This document shows positions 6,521 through 13,275 of a stretch of 20,827 nucleotides of DNA, piece by piece. The position numbers and the translations under genes are program-made. The stretch spans positions 1 through 20,827 of IMG/VR virus record IMGVR_UViG_3300006916_000507, one strand, 5' to 3'. Each line of letters begins with the position of its first letter. Position 1 is the first letter of the stretch. The notes beneath the pieces are model-generated. The model was not told the origin of the DNA, ran no database searches, and saw only the letters and a program-made list of their open reading frames with translations. This stretch comes from a virus.

Positions 6521-7474
6521 ATGCCGATTAGCAAACTCCATTCAGCGAGCATGCCGGACTCGATAGCTATCGACACTGATGCTCTTGTCGTGGATGGCAC
6601 GAATAATCGGGTTGGTGTTGGCGTCACCGCCCCAGAAGCCAAGTTAGATTTAATTGGCAATTCAGACACTACGGCGGCACTTAAAATTGGTCCTAACGCC
6701 AACTTTGGACACCATTTCTACGACAGTTCTACAAACGGTGACTTAGTTATTAAGCGTGAGGAGAGTGGCGCACAGAATGAAACAATGCGGTTAACTCGTA
6801 GCGGCGGCAGGGTGGGCATTGGACAAACCAACCCAGACAGCGAAAGTTTGTTAGACTTAGGTTCTGGCGAAAACTCTGGTTACACTCGTAAACTGCTTGT
6901 TACGAACACAGGAAACTCTCGTGCGGGTTTAGGTGCGCTGAGTAATATCTTTCGTCTGTTTTACGCTGATGACCAAGCGGTTCAGTTTGGCACAGTGAGC
7001 CGTGACGGTAACTTTACCTTCAATGAGAAAATGCGCCTTGACTCATCAGGCCGTGTCACGAAGCCGTATCAACCCGCGTTTGGCGGCTATGCTTCACCTA
7101 CAGGTAGTGGTAACAGAACATTTGTATCTGGAACTTATTATCGTAAGACCAACTACAATACCGCGACTCATGAAACTGCATTCAATGTAGGCAACAACTT
7201 TAACACAACAACAGGAATATTCACTGCGCCAGTGGGTGGACTTTATGTATTTCACATGAGATTTTCACAAGGCATAGCAGATGGCAGAAAAATATACCAG
7301 TTCCAATTTCCAAGCGGCAATTTTATTGAAATAGCAGAAGACTTCAAACAGCACGGCGATGAACACGCCGCTATTCTAGTTAAGATGAACGTAAATGATA
7401 CAGTGTCTTGCGGCCTTCATAGCGGAATACAAGATAACGTCACCGTATTTTTTAGTGGCTACTTATTGGGGTAA
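6521..7474 (+). CDS. tail fibre with VGIG shaft repeats and C1q-like tip
   Basis: A 317-residue protein. After MPISKLHSASMPD comes a shaft with NNRVGVGVTAPEAKLDLIG, ETMRLTRSGGRVGIGQTNP and EKMRLDSSGRV, the typical beta-prism-like fibre repeat. About residues 187-317 form a clear C1q/TNF-like jelly roll: AFNVGNNFNTTTGIFTAPVG, GLYVFHMRF, MNVNDTVSCGL, FFSGYLLG. C1q-like domains are used by phages as trimeric receptor-binding heads. The start has a GGAG about nine bases upstream. The shaft is related to that at 4737, while the tip is related to the tips of 8214, 8743 and perhaps 9262. Confidence 0.82.
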   Translation: MPISKLHSASMPDSIAIDTDALVVDGTNNRVGVGVTAPEAKLDLIGNSDTTAALKIGPNANFGHHFYDSSTNGDLVIKREESGAQNETMRLTRSGGRVGIGQTNPDSESLLDLGSGENSGYTRKLLVTNTGNSRAGLGALSNIFRLFYADDQAVQFGTVSRDGNFTFNEKMRLDSSGRVTKPYQPAFGGYASPTGSGNRTFVSGTYYRKTNYNTATHETAFNVGNNFNTTTGIFTAPVGGLYVFHMRFSQGIADGRKIYQFQFPSGNFIEIAEDFKQHGDEHAAILVKMNVNDTVSCGLHSGIQDNVTVFFSGYLLG

Positions 7475-7477
7475 AAA

Positions 7478-8206
7478 ATGGCATATATAGGAATAGACCC
7501 AAATGTAGGCGACATAACCTTCCAGACATTTACGGGAAATGGGAGCGCCACTGCGTTTACCCTTGCTCAGTCTATTGTGAGTGGCGAGGCGTTACTTGTG
7601 ACTATTGGTAACGTGGTTCAAGAGCCGGGTGTATCTGCCGCTTACACAGCGCAAGGCAACACACTTACATTCTCTGCCGCGCCTGCTAACGGAGATGTGA
7701 TTACTGTAAGGTTCTTTGGGCGCGCTGTGGACCAACCTACAAGCTATGCCATGCAGTTGTTCAAGTATGTGGCTACCGCAAGTCAGACAGCATTTACTGG
7801 CGCGGACAATGCGGGCGCTATTTTAGCCTTTAGTGGGAATGATGTGGATGTATATCTAAATGGTGTGCATCTCGATACGTCTGACTTCACACCATCTAAT
7901 GGCGACACCATTACACTGGCATCAGGGGCGGCGCTAAACGATGAATTGGTCATCCGTGCCTATCGTGCGTTCACTGTAACTGATACAGTGAGTAAGTCTA
8001 GTGGAGGCACATTCGCGGCTGAGATTACCGCGCCGCAGTTTCAGACAACCAACACAACGGTAGACACCGCAGTATTTCGTACTAACGGACAAACTGTGGA
8101 CGAAAACACCACCATTGGGTCAACAAAGAATGCTTTGGCTATTGGTCCGCTGACAATAGACCCGTCAACGACCATTACAGTCAACGGCAACTTAACTATA
8201 CTGTGA
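7478..8206 (+). CDS. tail fibre anchor-type protein with two repeated N-terminal beta domains
   Basis: A 242-residue protein. Two related blocks follow each other. The first (about 14-86) has FTGNGSATAFTL, NVVQEPGVSAAYTAQGNTLT, FSAAPANGDVITVRF. The second (about 90-170) has ATASQTAFTG, DVDVYLNGVHL, FTPSNGDTITL, LNDELVIRAYRAF. Both are the repeated fibre domain also seen once in the gene at 4737. The end (TVDENTTIGSTKNALAIGPL, then TIDPSTTITVNGNLTIL) is the standard closing strand group of many marine phage fibres. It therefore lacks a separate tip domain and may act as a connector or as a fibre with a minimal head. GGGG lies seven bases before the ATG. Confidence 0.75.
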   Translation: MAYIGIDPNVGDITFQTFTGNGSATAFTLAQSIVSGEALLVTIGNVVQEPGVSAAYTAQGNTLTFSAAPANGDVITVRFFGRAVDQPTSYAMQLFKYVATASQTAFTGADNAGAILAFSGNDVDVYLNGVHLDTSDFTPSNGDTITLASGAALNDELVIRAYRAFTVTDTVSKSSGGTFAAEITAPQFQTTNTTVDTAVFRTNGQTVDENTTIGSTKNALAIGPLTIDPSTTITVNGNLTIL

Positions 8207-8213
8207 GGCGCAG

Positions 8214-8729
8214 ATGGCTTCGATATTAAATGTAGACGCAATAAACAACGTGGCGGGAACATCCGCCTTAACGATTGATAGCAATGGAGTTGTGTCATCT
8301 ACTGCTGTTTTATCTGTAATGTATAACAGTAGTAGCGTAACTATCCCAGATAACTCTGATACTGTAATTCCGTTACAGACTTCTGTTACAGATACTCACA
8401 GTCTTTATGATGCAACTAACGATAGACTGCTAATTACATCAGCGTTTAACAATTCATATTTTATAATTTCTTGGTCAGTTATGGTTACTGCGGCTGACGG
8501 TGACAATATGCAATGTCATCTTTCAAAAAACGGCTCTGCAATTCAAACTGACCGTAAATTTTATAATGGCGGAGAAGGTGAATCAATAAGCATGGGTGGA
8601 ACTTGGATGGGTCAGGTATCAACTGGCGATTACTTTGGCTTAATAGCATTTTGTGACAAGGCGTCAGGCACATCTTCTTCTGTAGTGGGTCTGAACAATA
8701 CGTTCTTGTACGCCGCTAAACTGTTTTAA
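8214..8729 (+). CDS. short tail fibre with ALTIDSNG tag and C1q/TNF-like domain
   Basis: A 171-residue protein. Residues 1-27 form a short tag ending ALTIDSNGVV, shared with the next two genes. The remainder is a jelly-roll-like domain: SVTIPDNSDTVIPL, then LYDATNDRLLIT, YFIISWSVMVTAADG, MQCHLSKNGS, GQVSTGDYFGLIAF and a closing NNTFLYAAKLF. That order fits C1q/TNF-like receptor-binding domains. GAGG precedes the ATG. Short fibres of this build could attach through the tag to a common tail component, with the jelly roll binding the cell surface. The attachment is inferred from the shared tag only. Confidence 0.75.
   Translation: MASILNVDAINNVAGTSALTIDSNGVVSSTAVLSVMYNSSSVTIPDNSDTVIPLQTSVTDTHSLYDATNDRLLITSAFNNSYFIISWSVMVTAADGDNMQCHLSKNGSAIQTDRKFYNGGEGESISMGGTWMGQVSTGDYFGLIAFCDKASGTSSSVVGLNNTFLYAAKLF
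8271..8287 (+). repeat. 17-base direct repeat in fibre tag, copy 1
   Basis: ACGATTGATAGCAATGG here is identical to 8800-8816 in the next gene, at the same codon position (residues 20-25, TIDSNG). A 14-base part of the same tag region (8794-8807) also recurs at 9316-9329 in the third gene. These are short shared stretches suited to homologous exchange between adjacent fibre genes. Confidence 0.85.
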
Positions 8730-8742
8730 ATAGGATAAAAAC

Positions 8743-9255
8743 ATGAGTACGCTCTATGTAGACAACATATACAGCAAGACGGGAGCCTCGCAGGCGCTGA
8801 CGATTGATAGCAATGGTATTGTTACTACACCATCTGTACCAGCGTGGCGCGTTTCAATAAGCGCAAACCAATCAGTTTCAGCTTCTGGTTTTACTCAAGT
8901 ACAACTTGACCTAACAAGTACACAAAACTGCTTCTTAAATGGTGGTGTGACAATCTCAAGTTATGAAGTGGTTGCTCCAGTAACAGGGATTTACGCTGTA
9001 AATGCTTTTGTAAGACTTGACGGCATTGGAAGCGGTTATACGCAAATAGGTATACAGGTAAATGGTATAAGAACTGGTATCAGTGATACTTATTCTATCA
9101 ACGGTTCTCCACCATCAAATTACATCACTATAACGGCAAGCGATGTATACAGCGTAACCGCAAACGATACATTTAAACTGGAAGTTTATACAAGTGCAGA
9201 CACGTCATACATTATAAATAATAATACTGTCTTTTCGGGGCATTTAGTAGGATAA
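8743..9255 (+). CDS. short tail fibre with ALTIDSNG tag and C1q-like domain
   Basis: A 170-residue protein. It starts MSTLYVDNIYSKTGASQALT and continues IDSNGIV, a fibre tag I know from many ocean phages. Residues 35-170 read as a C1q-like jelly roll: AWRVSISANQSVSASGFTQV, YEVVAPVTGIYAVNAFVRL, IGIQVNGI, VTANDTFKLEVYTSADTSYI, and the end VFSGHLVG with the F-x-G-x-L signature. AGGA lies eight bases before the ATG. It is the middle of three tandem genes with the same tag, and shares a 17-base identity with the first at the tag. Confidence 0.8.
   Translation: MSTLYVDNIYSKTGASQALTIDSNGIVTTPSVPAWRVSISANQSVSASGFTQVQLDLTSTQNCFLNGGVTISSYEVVAPVTGIYAVNAFVRLDGIGSGYTQIGIQVNGIRTGISDTYSINGSPPSNYITITASDVYSVTANDTFKLEVYTSADTSYIINNNTVFSGHLVG
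8800..8816 (+). repeat. 17-base direct repeat in fibre tag, copy 2
   Basis: Identical to 8271-8287. Both encode part of the ALTIDSNG tag at the same distance from the start codon. Confidence 0.85.
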
Positions 9256-9261
9256 CGAGAC

Positions 9262-9849
9262 ATGACCAGCATTTTAAAAGTCAGTGAAATCCAAGACCCA
9301 ACGAACAGCAACACCGCGCTGACGATTGACAGTAGTGGCAATGTTTCGTTTAGCAACTCCGTGTCAAACGCAATACAGCCTGCCGTATTTGTTCGGTATT
9401 CTAACACTACTGGAAGGTCTAGCAATACATTTCACACTAGACAGTTTGACACCATTTCTTCAGGTAGCATACCGGGTGCAAGCGTTGATGCATCTGGCTA
9501 TGCGAACCTTCCGGCTGGCACTTATATCATTCAATATAATGCGACTTGTATCAATAATTCTGGCGGCCACGGTGAGGTTGTCTCTCGCCTGTACGACCAT
9601 GCGGCGGGTTCAGTTGTTGCAAACTCTTACTCTGTTCGCTCGACACAGGCGGCTGACGGAACAGATAGCACATTTCATGGCGGGTCTGTTGTGGTGTCCT
9701 TTTCTTCAACGGCGGCAATAACCGCCCAAACATTGGTTGAAAACTCTTCGTGGGACGATGTTAATACTTTTGATGGTAGCCCCGGAAATACACTTGGTGC
9801 GGCAAACAATCAGAAGAATGTTGAAATGACCGCTATTAAGATTGCATAG
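9262..9849 (+). CDS. short tail fibre with ALTIDS tag and probable jelly-roll domain
   Basis: A 195-residue protein. The tag MTSILKVSEIQDPTNSNTAL, TIDSSGNV is one residue longer than in the two preceding genes. The body contains FHTRQFDTISSGSIPG, YANLPAGTYIIQYNATCIN, EVVSRLYDHAAGS, FHGGSVVVSFSSTAAITAQT, VENSSWDDVNTFDGSP and ends NVEMTAIKIA. The P-A-G-T-Y-I-I-Q-Y strand followed by R-L-Y-D and a closing I-K-I-A is the pattern of a TNF/C1q-like sandwich, though it is more diverged than its neighbours. A weak GGA lies in the overlap region upstream. Function as a receptor-binding fibre is inferred from the tag, fold pattern and neighbours. Confidence 0.72.
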   Translation: MTSILKVSEIQDPTNSNTALTIDSSGNVSFSNSVSNAIQPAVFVRYSNTTGRSSNTFHTRQFDTISSGSIPGASVDASGYANLPAGTYIIQYNATCINNSGGHGEVVSRLYDHAAGSVVANSYSVRSTQAADGTDSTFHGGSVVVSFSSTAAITAQTLVENSSWDDVNTFDGSPGNTLGAANNQKNVEMTAIKIA

Positions 9850-9857
9850 GAGCAAAC

Positions 9858-10970
9858 ATGAGCAACGCCCGAAATCTAGCAAACCTACTTGGTACTGGAA
9901 CGCAGATAACCACTGCCGATATTGCTGATGGGGTGTTTCAGGCAAACAAAAACCTCATCATCAATGGTGCGATGCAGGTATTTCAGAGAGGAACTGCATC
10001 TACTGGCAATAACGCATATTCAGTAGACCGATGGCAACACAAAGATAACGCATCAACTGTTGCAATGACCATTACTCAAGATACAGATGTGCCTACTGGA
10101 CAAGGTTTTTATTACAGCCTCAAAGCGTCTACAACAGCAAATGTAACAGCGAACGGTTTTTTAGGGATAGCCCAACGCATGGAAGGGTATAACATTAACC
10201 CGCTTGCGTGGGGAACTTCGGGAGCAAAACAGGCAACCTTATCATTTTGGGTTAAATCTTCAACAGCAGGGACTTACGGACTATCATCAAGAAACAATGC
10301 CGCTGATAGGTCGTGCGTAATGGAATACACAATCAATGCGGCAGATACTTGGGAATATAAAACCGTTACTTTTCCTGCGGATACTAGCGGCACTTGGGAA
10401 ACAACGACAAATATTGGTAATCGCCTATGGTGGGGATTATCCGCAACAGGCGGCATTACATCAACAATCGGAAGTTGGCAAAATGCAAACCTTTACCAAT
10501 CATCTAACAATGTCGATTGGTCTGGCTCAACTGCAACAGCAACCTTCTACATCACAGGCGTACAGCTTGAAATAGGCGAACAGGCCACGCCGTTTGAACA
10601 CCGCAGTTTTGGCGATGAGTTGGCTAGGTGTCAGCGGTATTATGAACATTCGTACCCTTATGGAACAGCGGCGGGTGCGGCTAATGGCGGGATAGGCGCG
10701 TATCATATTCATGCGGGGGCTTTACGAGCAAATTTTTATGGTTTCGTAACCACAAGATACACTGTTCAAAAACGAGCATCGGCTACCGTTACGGTGTACA
10801 GCTATGGCGGGACATCAGGTCAAATATCTAATGGGGACAGTGGTGCAAACATAGGTGCGGCAAGCGTCATTCAAAACGGCGCAACATCTTTTTTAATACG
10901 AAACAACTCTGGTGGAACACTAGCTGACCAACCGATTATTTTCCATTATAGTGGAGACGCGGAATTATGA
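9858..10970 (+). CDS. tail fibre / receptor-binding protein with CBM-like middle (fibre copy B)
   Basis: A 370-residue protein with an AGGAG ribosome site. It begins MSNARNLANLLGTGTQITTA and DIADGVFQANKNLIINGAMQ VFQRG, a common phage fibre N-terminus. The middle is a carbohydrate-binding-like sandwich: ATLSFWVKSSTAGTYGLSS, TWEYKTVTFPADTSGTW, ATFYITGVQLEIGEQATPFE at about 227-246, followed by ELARCQRYYEHSY. The C-terminal part, ending IFHYSGDAEL, is the likely variable tip. It shares motif order and final residues with the fibre at 3394-4551, while the N-terminal stalks differ. Its stop overlaps (ATGA) the start of a 57-residue small gene of the same family as the one after the first fibre. 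Confidence 0.8.
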   Translation: MSNARNLANLLGTGTQITTADIADGVFQANKNLIINGAMQVFQRGTASTGNNAYSVDRWQHKDNASTVAMTITQDTDVPTGQGFYYSLKASTTANVTANGFLGIAQRMEGYNINPLAWGTSGAKQATLSFWVKSSTAGTYGLSSRNNAADRSCVMEYTINAADTWEYKTVTFPADTSGTWETTTNIGNRLWWGLSATGGITSTIGSWQNANLYQSSNNVDWSGSTATATFYITGVQLEIGEQATPFEHRSFGDELARCQRYYEHSYPYGTAAGAANGGIGAYHIHAGALRANFYGFVTTRYTVQKRASATVTVYSYGGTSGQISNGDSGANIGAASVIQNGATSFLIRNNSGGTLADQPIIFHYSGDAEL

Positions 10971-11140
10971 TTATTTCATCAGCACAATACATAGCAGATA
11001 ACAGCGGTGATATTGTTGGTATATCTGCGGTTATAGATAGCGACAATGTTAATGTGCCTCTTGACCCAGCCAACCGCCACTACTCAGAAATCATGCGTCA
11101 GGTAGCCGCTGGCGAACTGACGATAGAGGATGCTGACTGA
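10967..11140 (+). CDS. small fibre-associated protein (copy B), short ORF easily missed
   Basis: The ATG at 10967 overlaps the fibre stop (ATGA) and opens 57 codons ending with TGA at 11138-11140, which itself overlaps the next ATG (TGATG). The protein starts MIISSAQYIADNSGDIVGIS and ends NRHYSEIMRQVAAGELTIED AD. Its last 22 residues match the end of the 61-residue protein at 4552-4737, and 21 bases are identical (11085-11105). This conserved family and double overlap make it a real gene despite its length. It leaves no gap between two fibre genes. A fibre assembly or tip role is inferred from its fixed place after CBM-like fibres. Confidence 0.8.
   Translation: MIISSAQYIADNSGDIVGISAVIDSDNVNVPLDPANRHYSEIMRQVAAGELTIEDAD
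11085..11105 (+). repeat. 21-base direct repeat, copy 2 (in small fibre-associated gene B)
   Basis: Identical to 4682-4702, encoding EIMRQV within the conserved C-terminal half of the small fibre-associated proteins. Confidence 0.8.
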
Positions 11141-11859
11141 TGCTAGGCGCGGTTGCCATATCAGAAAGAGCTATATCAGACCAAGGCGTTCTTCTTGAGG
11201 GCGCTCAGTCTATATTTTCTCAATTTGAGCTAGGAAACAATTCAAATATAATTGCCAAAGGCTCCGCTGAAATGACCGCCATAGGCGTCAAGGCTTCTAT
11301 TGGTGTTGGAATACTTACTGGCATAATGGAGGCATCCGCAAACTTTACGCAGAGTGCGTCTTCGTTAAGGTTTGCCACTGGCGTTTCGGGTATGGTTTGT
11401 ACTAGCGTACAAACTTCATCTGGCACATATGTTGCGAGCGCGCTGTCAGAACAAGACGCTTCATTTATACAGGACTCTGCCGCAACAAGGATTGCTATAA
11501 CATCTTCTGAGCAGTCCGCTAACTTTACACAGTCATCTTCGGCAAATGTTGATTTTTCAGGAGCCGCCGCTGTTGACTTTGAGTTCTCTCAGGAGGCTTC
11601 AGGTAGCCGCGTGAATACTGGGGTTCTGGCTCTTGTATCAGAGTTTGAGCTTGATGAAACAGCAGGCATATTAATCTACGACAATGAATTACATGTAGAT
11701 TTCTTCTTTGTTCAAACAGCAAATGGCGCGCTTCTGTGGGAAAAAATAGACGCTGGAGCATCTCCAGAAAACTGGAGTCCAGTTGCCCCATCTGGCGGCA
11801 CATGGACAGAGGTAGATGCGAATGGTAATATAGAGATATGGAAGAAAATGGTGGTTTAA
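11140..11859 (+). CDS. fibre-like protein made of 20-residue repeats
   Basis: A 239-residue protein overlapping the previous stop (TGATG). From about residue 9 to 208 it is built of 20-residue units. Phe recurs at 29, 69, 109, 129, 149, 169 and 189, a Q or similar residue two positions later, and Gly at 21, 41, 61, 81, 141 and 161. The units are rich in Ser, Ala and Thr, for example FTQSASSLRFATGVSG and FTQSSSANVDFSGAAAVD. The last 40 residues (ALLWEKIDAGASPENWSPV, then TWTEVDANGNIEIWKK) resemble W-rich endings of phage fibres. The regular period suggests a beta-solenoid or spiral shaft. I do not recognise a named family; a fibre role is inferred from repeats and neighbours. Confidence 0.7.
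   Translation: MLGAVAISERAISDQGVLLEGAQSIFSQFELGNNSNIIAKGSAEMTAIGVKASIGVGILTGIMEASANFTQSASSLRFATGVSGMVCTSVQTSSGTYVASALSEQDASFIQDSAATRIAITSSEQSANFTQSSSANVDFSGAAAVDFEFSQEASGSRVNTGVLALVSEFELDETAGILIYDNELHVDFFFVQTANGALLWEKIDAGASPENWSPVAPSGGTWTEVDANGNIEIWKKMVV
11224..11763 (+). repeat. nine-unit 60-base (20-residue) protein repeat
   Basis: Units of exactly 20 codons start at codons 29, 49, 69, 89, 109, 129, 149, 169 and 189, with a probable degenerate tenth unit at codons 9-28. Column 1 is Phe in seven of nine, column 3 is Gln in five consecutive units (69 to 149), and column 13 is often Gly. DNA identity between units is low, so the repeat is old and held by protein structure. Confidence 0.75.
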
Positions 11860-13260
11860 ATGGCTTCGACTTATACCCGTAATATTGGAATTGAAAAGCC
11901 CGGTACTGGCGATAAGTCAGGAACTTGGGGCGTTACAACTAATGTTAACTTTGACATTATTGATGATGGCATCAATGGTCAGGCCACTATTGCTATATCT
12001 GGAAGCCAAGACCTAACCACAACTGATGGAACATCTGGCTCAGACGGTTCTCATAAAGTAATCATTCTCACTGGAACTCCGGGGGCCACATTTGAGCTTC
12101 GAGTAACCCCAACGGACCAGCAAAAATATTTTGTAATTAAAAACGAAACAGATTCTGCTTGTCGCGTCATTTATAAGGGCGTCACATATTCAACATCAAA
12201 CGGCGTAGAGATTGTATCTGGTGCAACTCAAGCGGTTACTGGTGACGGTGGCGGCGCATCAGGCGTGTTCAAATCCTTAACACCTAACACAGACCTTATT
12301 AACGATGTGACACCCCAGCTTGGGGGCAATTTGGACGTTAATGGCAACGATATTGTCTCAGTGTCCAATGGTGATATTGACATCATTCCAAATGGCACTG
12401 GCGCGGTTAACATCACAGGCACCACAAACATCACTGGCGACCTTGATGTAGACAACATCAATATTGATGGCAATACAATTATCAGCACCAATTCAAATGG
12501 CAATATCAATTTTACGCCAAATGGCACTGGCGCTGTCACTATTACAGCGACAACCAATGTCACTGGCGACTTGGATATTGATAACCTGAACATTGATGGC
12601 AATGCCATTACCAGCACAAATACAAATGGCGACATAACCATAACGCCAAACGGTTCTGGTAGTGTTGTGATTGATGGTATCAGTCACCCACAAGCTGACG
12701 GAACAAGCGGTCAAGTTTTGCAAACAAACGGGTCTGGTCAGCTATCGTTTGCCTCTCCATCAAGCCCATCTCCGGCTAATATTGTTTTTTACAGTAGTGG
12801 CAGTGGCAACATTTCTTTGCCATCAGGTACATCAGCTGTTTATATAGAGATTGCTGGCGGCGGCGGTGGTGGCGGAACACGAGGCCCCGGCAACGGCAAT
12901 AACTCCTATGGCGGCGGTACTGGCGGTGACAGCACCATAAGCGGTCCGGTCAGCATTAACATGAGAGCCAAGGGTGGCGGTGGCGGCAATGGAGACGGCT
13001 CTTATAACGGCCCGTTCTCAAGTGGGGATTCTGGCGGCACAGTATTTGTTGGCAATGGCGGCGCGGGGGGCGCTCAAGACGGTAACTTTGACATTACTGG
13101 CAACGAGGGCCGTAGAGGAAATATGGTAAAAAAATTCGTTAATAATGCGGGCCTAAGTGGAGGAACGCTCAGTTACTCTGTGGGCGGCGGAGGAGCGTCA
13201 TCGGGCGTTGACAGCGCTAAAGCGGGCGCAAACGGATGGGTAGAAGTTTGGTATTGGTAA
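11860..13260 (+). CDS. tail fibre with 43-residue repeats and glycine-rich tip
   Basis: A 466-residue protein starting directly after the preceding stop. Residues 1-130 (MASTYTRNIGIEKPGTGDKS, GTWGVTTNVNFDIIDDGING, then YFVIKNETDSACRVIYKG) match a widespread N-terminal fibre domain of marine phages. TPQLGGNLDVNG at 151-162 opens a shaft with a 43-residue repeat of the form NGTGAV, TTN-TGDLD, DGN-I, STN-NG. Residues about 331-450 form a glycine-rich tip with runs of up to seven glycines, similar in composition to the adhesin tips of some T-even-like phages and to phage Gly-rich domains, ending GANGWVEVWYW. The tip is probably the receptor-binding part. It is the last fibre before the hub-like gene and the oxygenase. 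Confidence 0.8.
   Translation: MASTYTRNIGIEKPGTGDKSGTWGVTTNVNFDIIDDGINGQATIAISGSQDLTTTDGTSGSDGSHKVIILTGTPGATFELRVTPTDQQKYFVIKNETDSACRVIYKGVTYSTSNGVEIVSGATQAVTGDGGGASGVFKSLTPNTDLINDVTPQLGGNLDVNGNDIVSVSNGDIDIIPNGTGAVNITGTTNITGDLDVDNINIDGNTIISTNSNGNINFTPNGTGAVTITATTNVTGDLDIDNLNIDGNAITSTNTNGDITITPNGSGSVVIDGISHPQADGTSGQVLQTNGSGQLSFASPSSPSPANIVFYSSGSGNISLPSGTSAVYIEIAGGGGGGGTRGPGNGNNSYGGGTGGDSTISGPVSINMRAKGGGGGNGDGSYNGPFSSGDSGGTVFVGNGGAGGAQDGNFDITGNEGRRGNMVKKFVNNAGLSGGTLSYSVGGGGASSGVDSAKAGANGWVEVWYW
12340..12678 (+). repeat. 129-base (43-residue) tandem repeat in fibre shaft
   Basis: The phrase for NGTGAV or NGSGSV recurs at 12391, 12520 and 12649, exactly 129 bases apart, with two full units and partial ones on both sides. 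DNA similarity between units is clear (AATGGCACTGG at the first two). This suggests unit gain or loss by recombination. Confidence 0.85.
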
Positions 13261-13275
13261 ATCGTTCATTGGGAG

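Noticed and set aside
9326-9721. Alternative plus-strand frame of 131 codons
   Set aside because: It is embedded out of frame in the fibre at 9262-9849, which has the tag, ribosome context and jelly-roll pattern. The alternative product looks random.
3394-10970. Diversity-generating retroelement acting on the paired fibres
   Set aside because: No reverse transcriptase frame or template/variable repeat pair with adenine-directed changes was seen. Similarity of the two fibres is ordinary divergence.
11224-11763. Possible CRISPR-like array because of a 60-base period
   Set aside because: The period is at protein level, the DNA units differ strongly and the region is one open frame.
12228-12641. 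Open minus-strand frame of 137 codons
   Set aside because: It lies opposite the repeat shaft of a well-supported fibre, and its low-complexity V, P, S-rich translation mirrors those repeats. No ribosome site or family resemblance.
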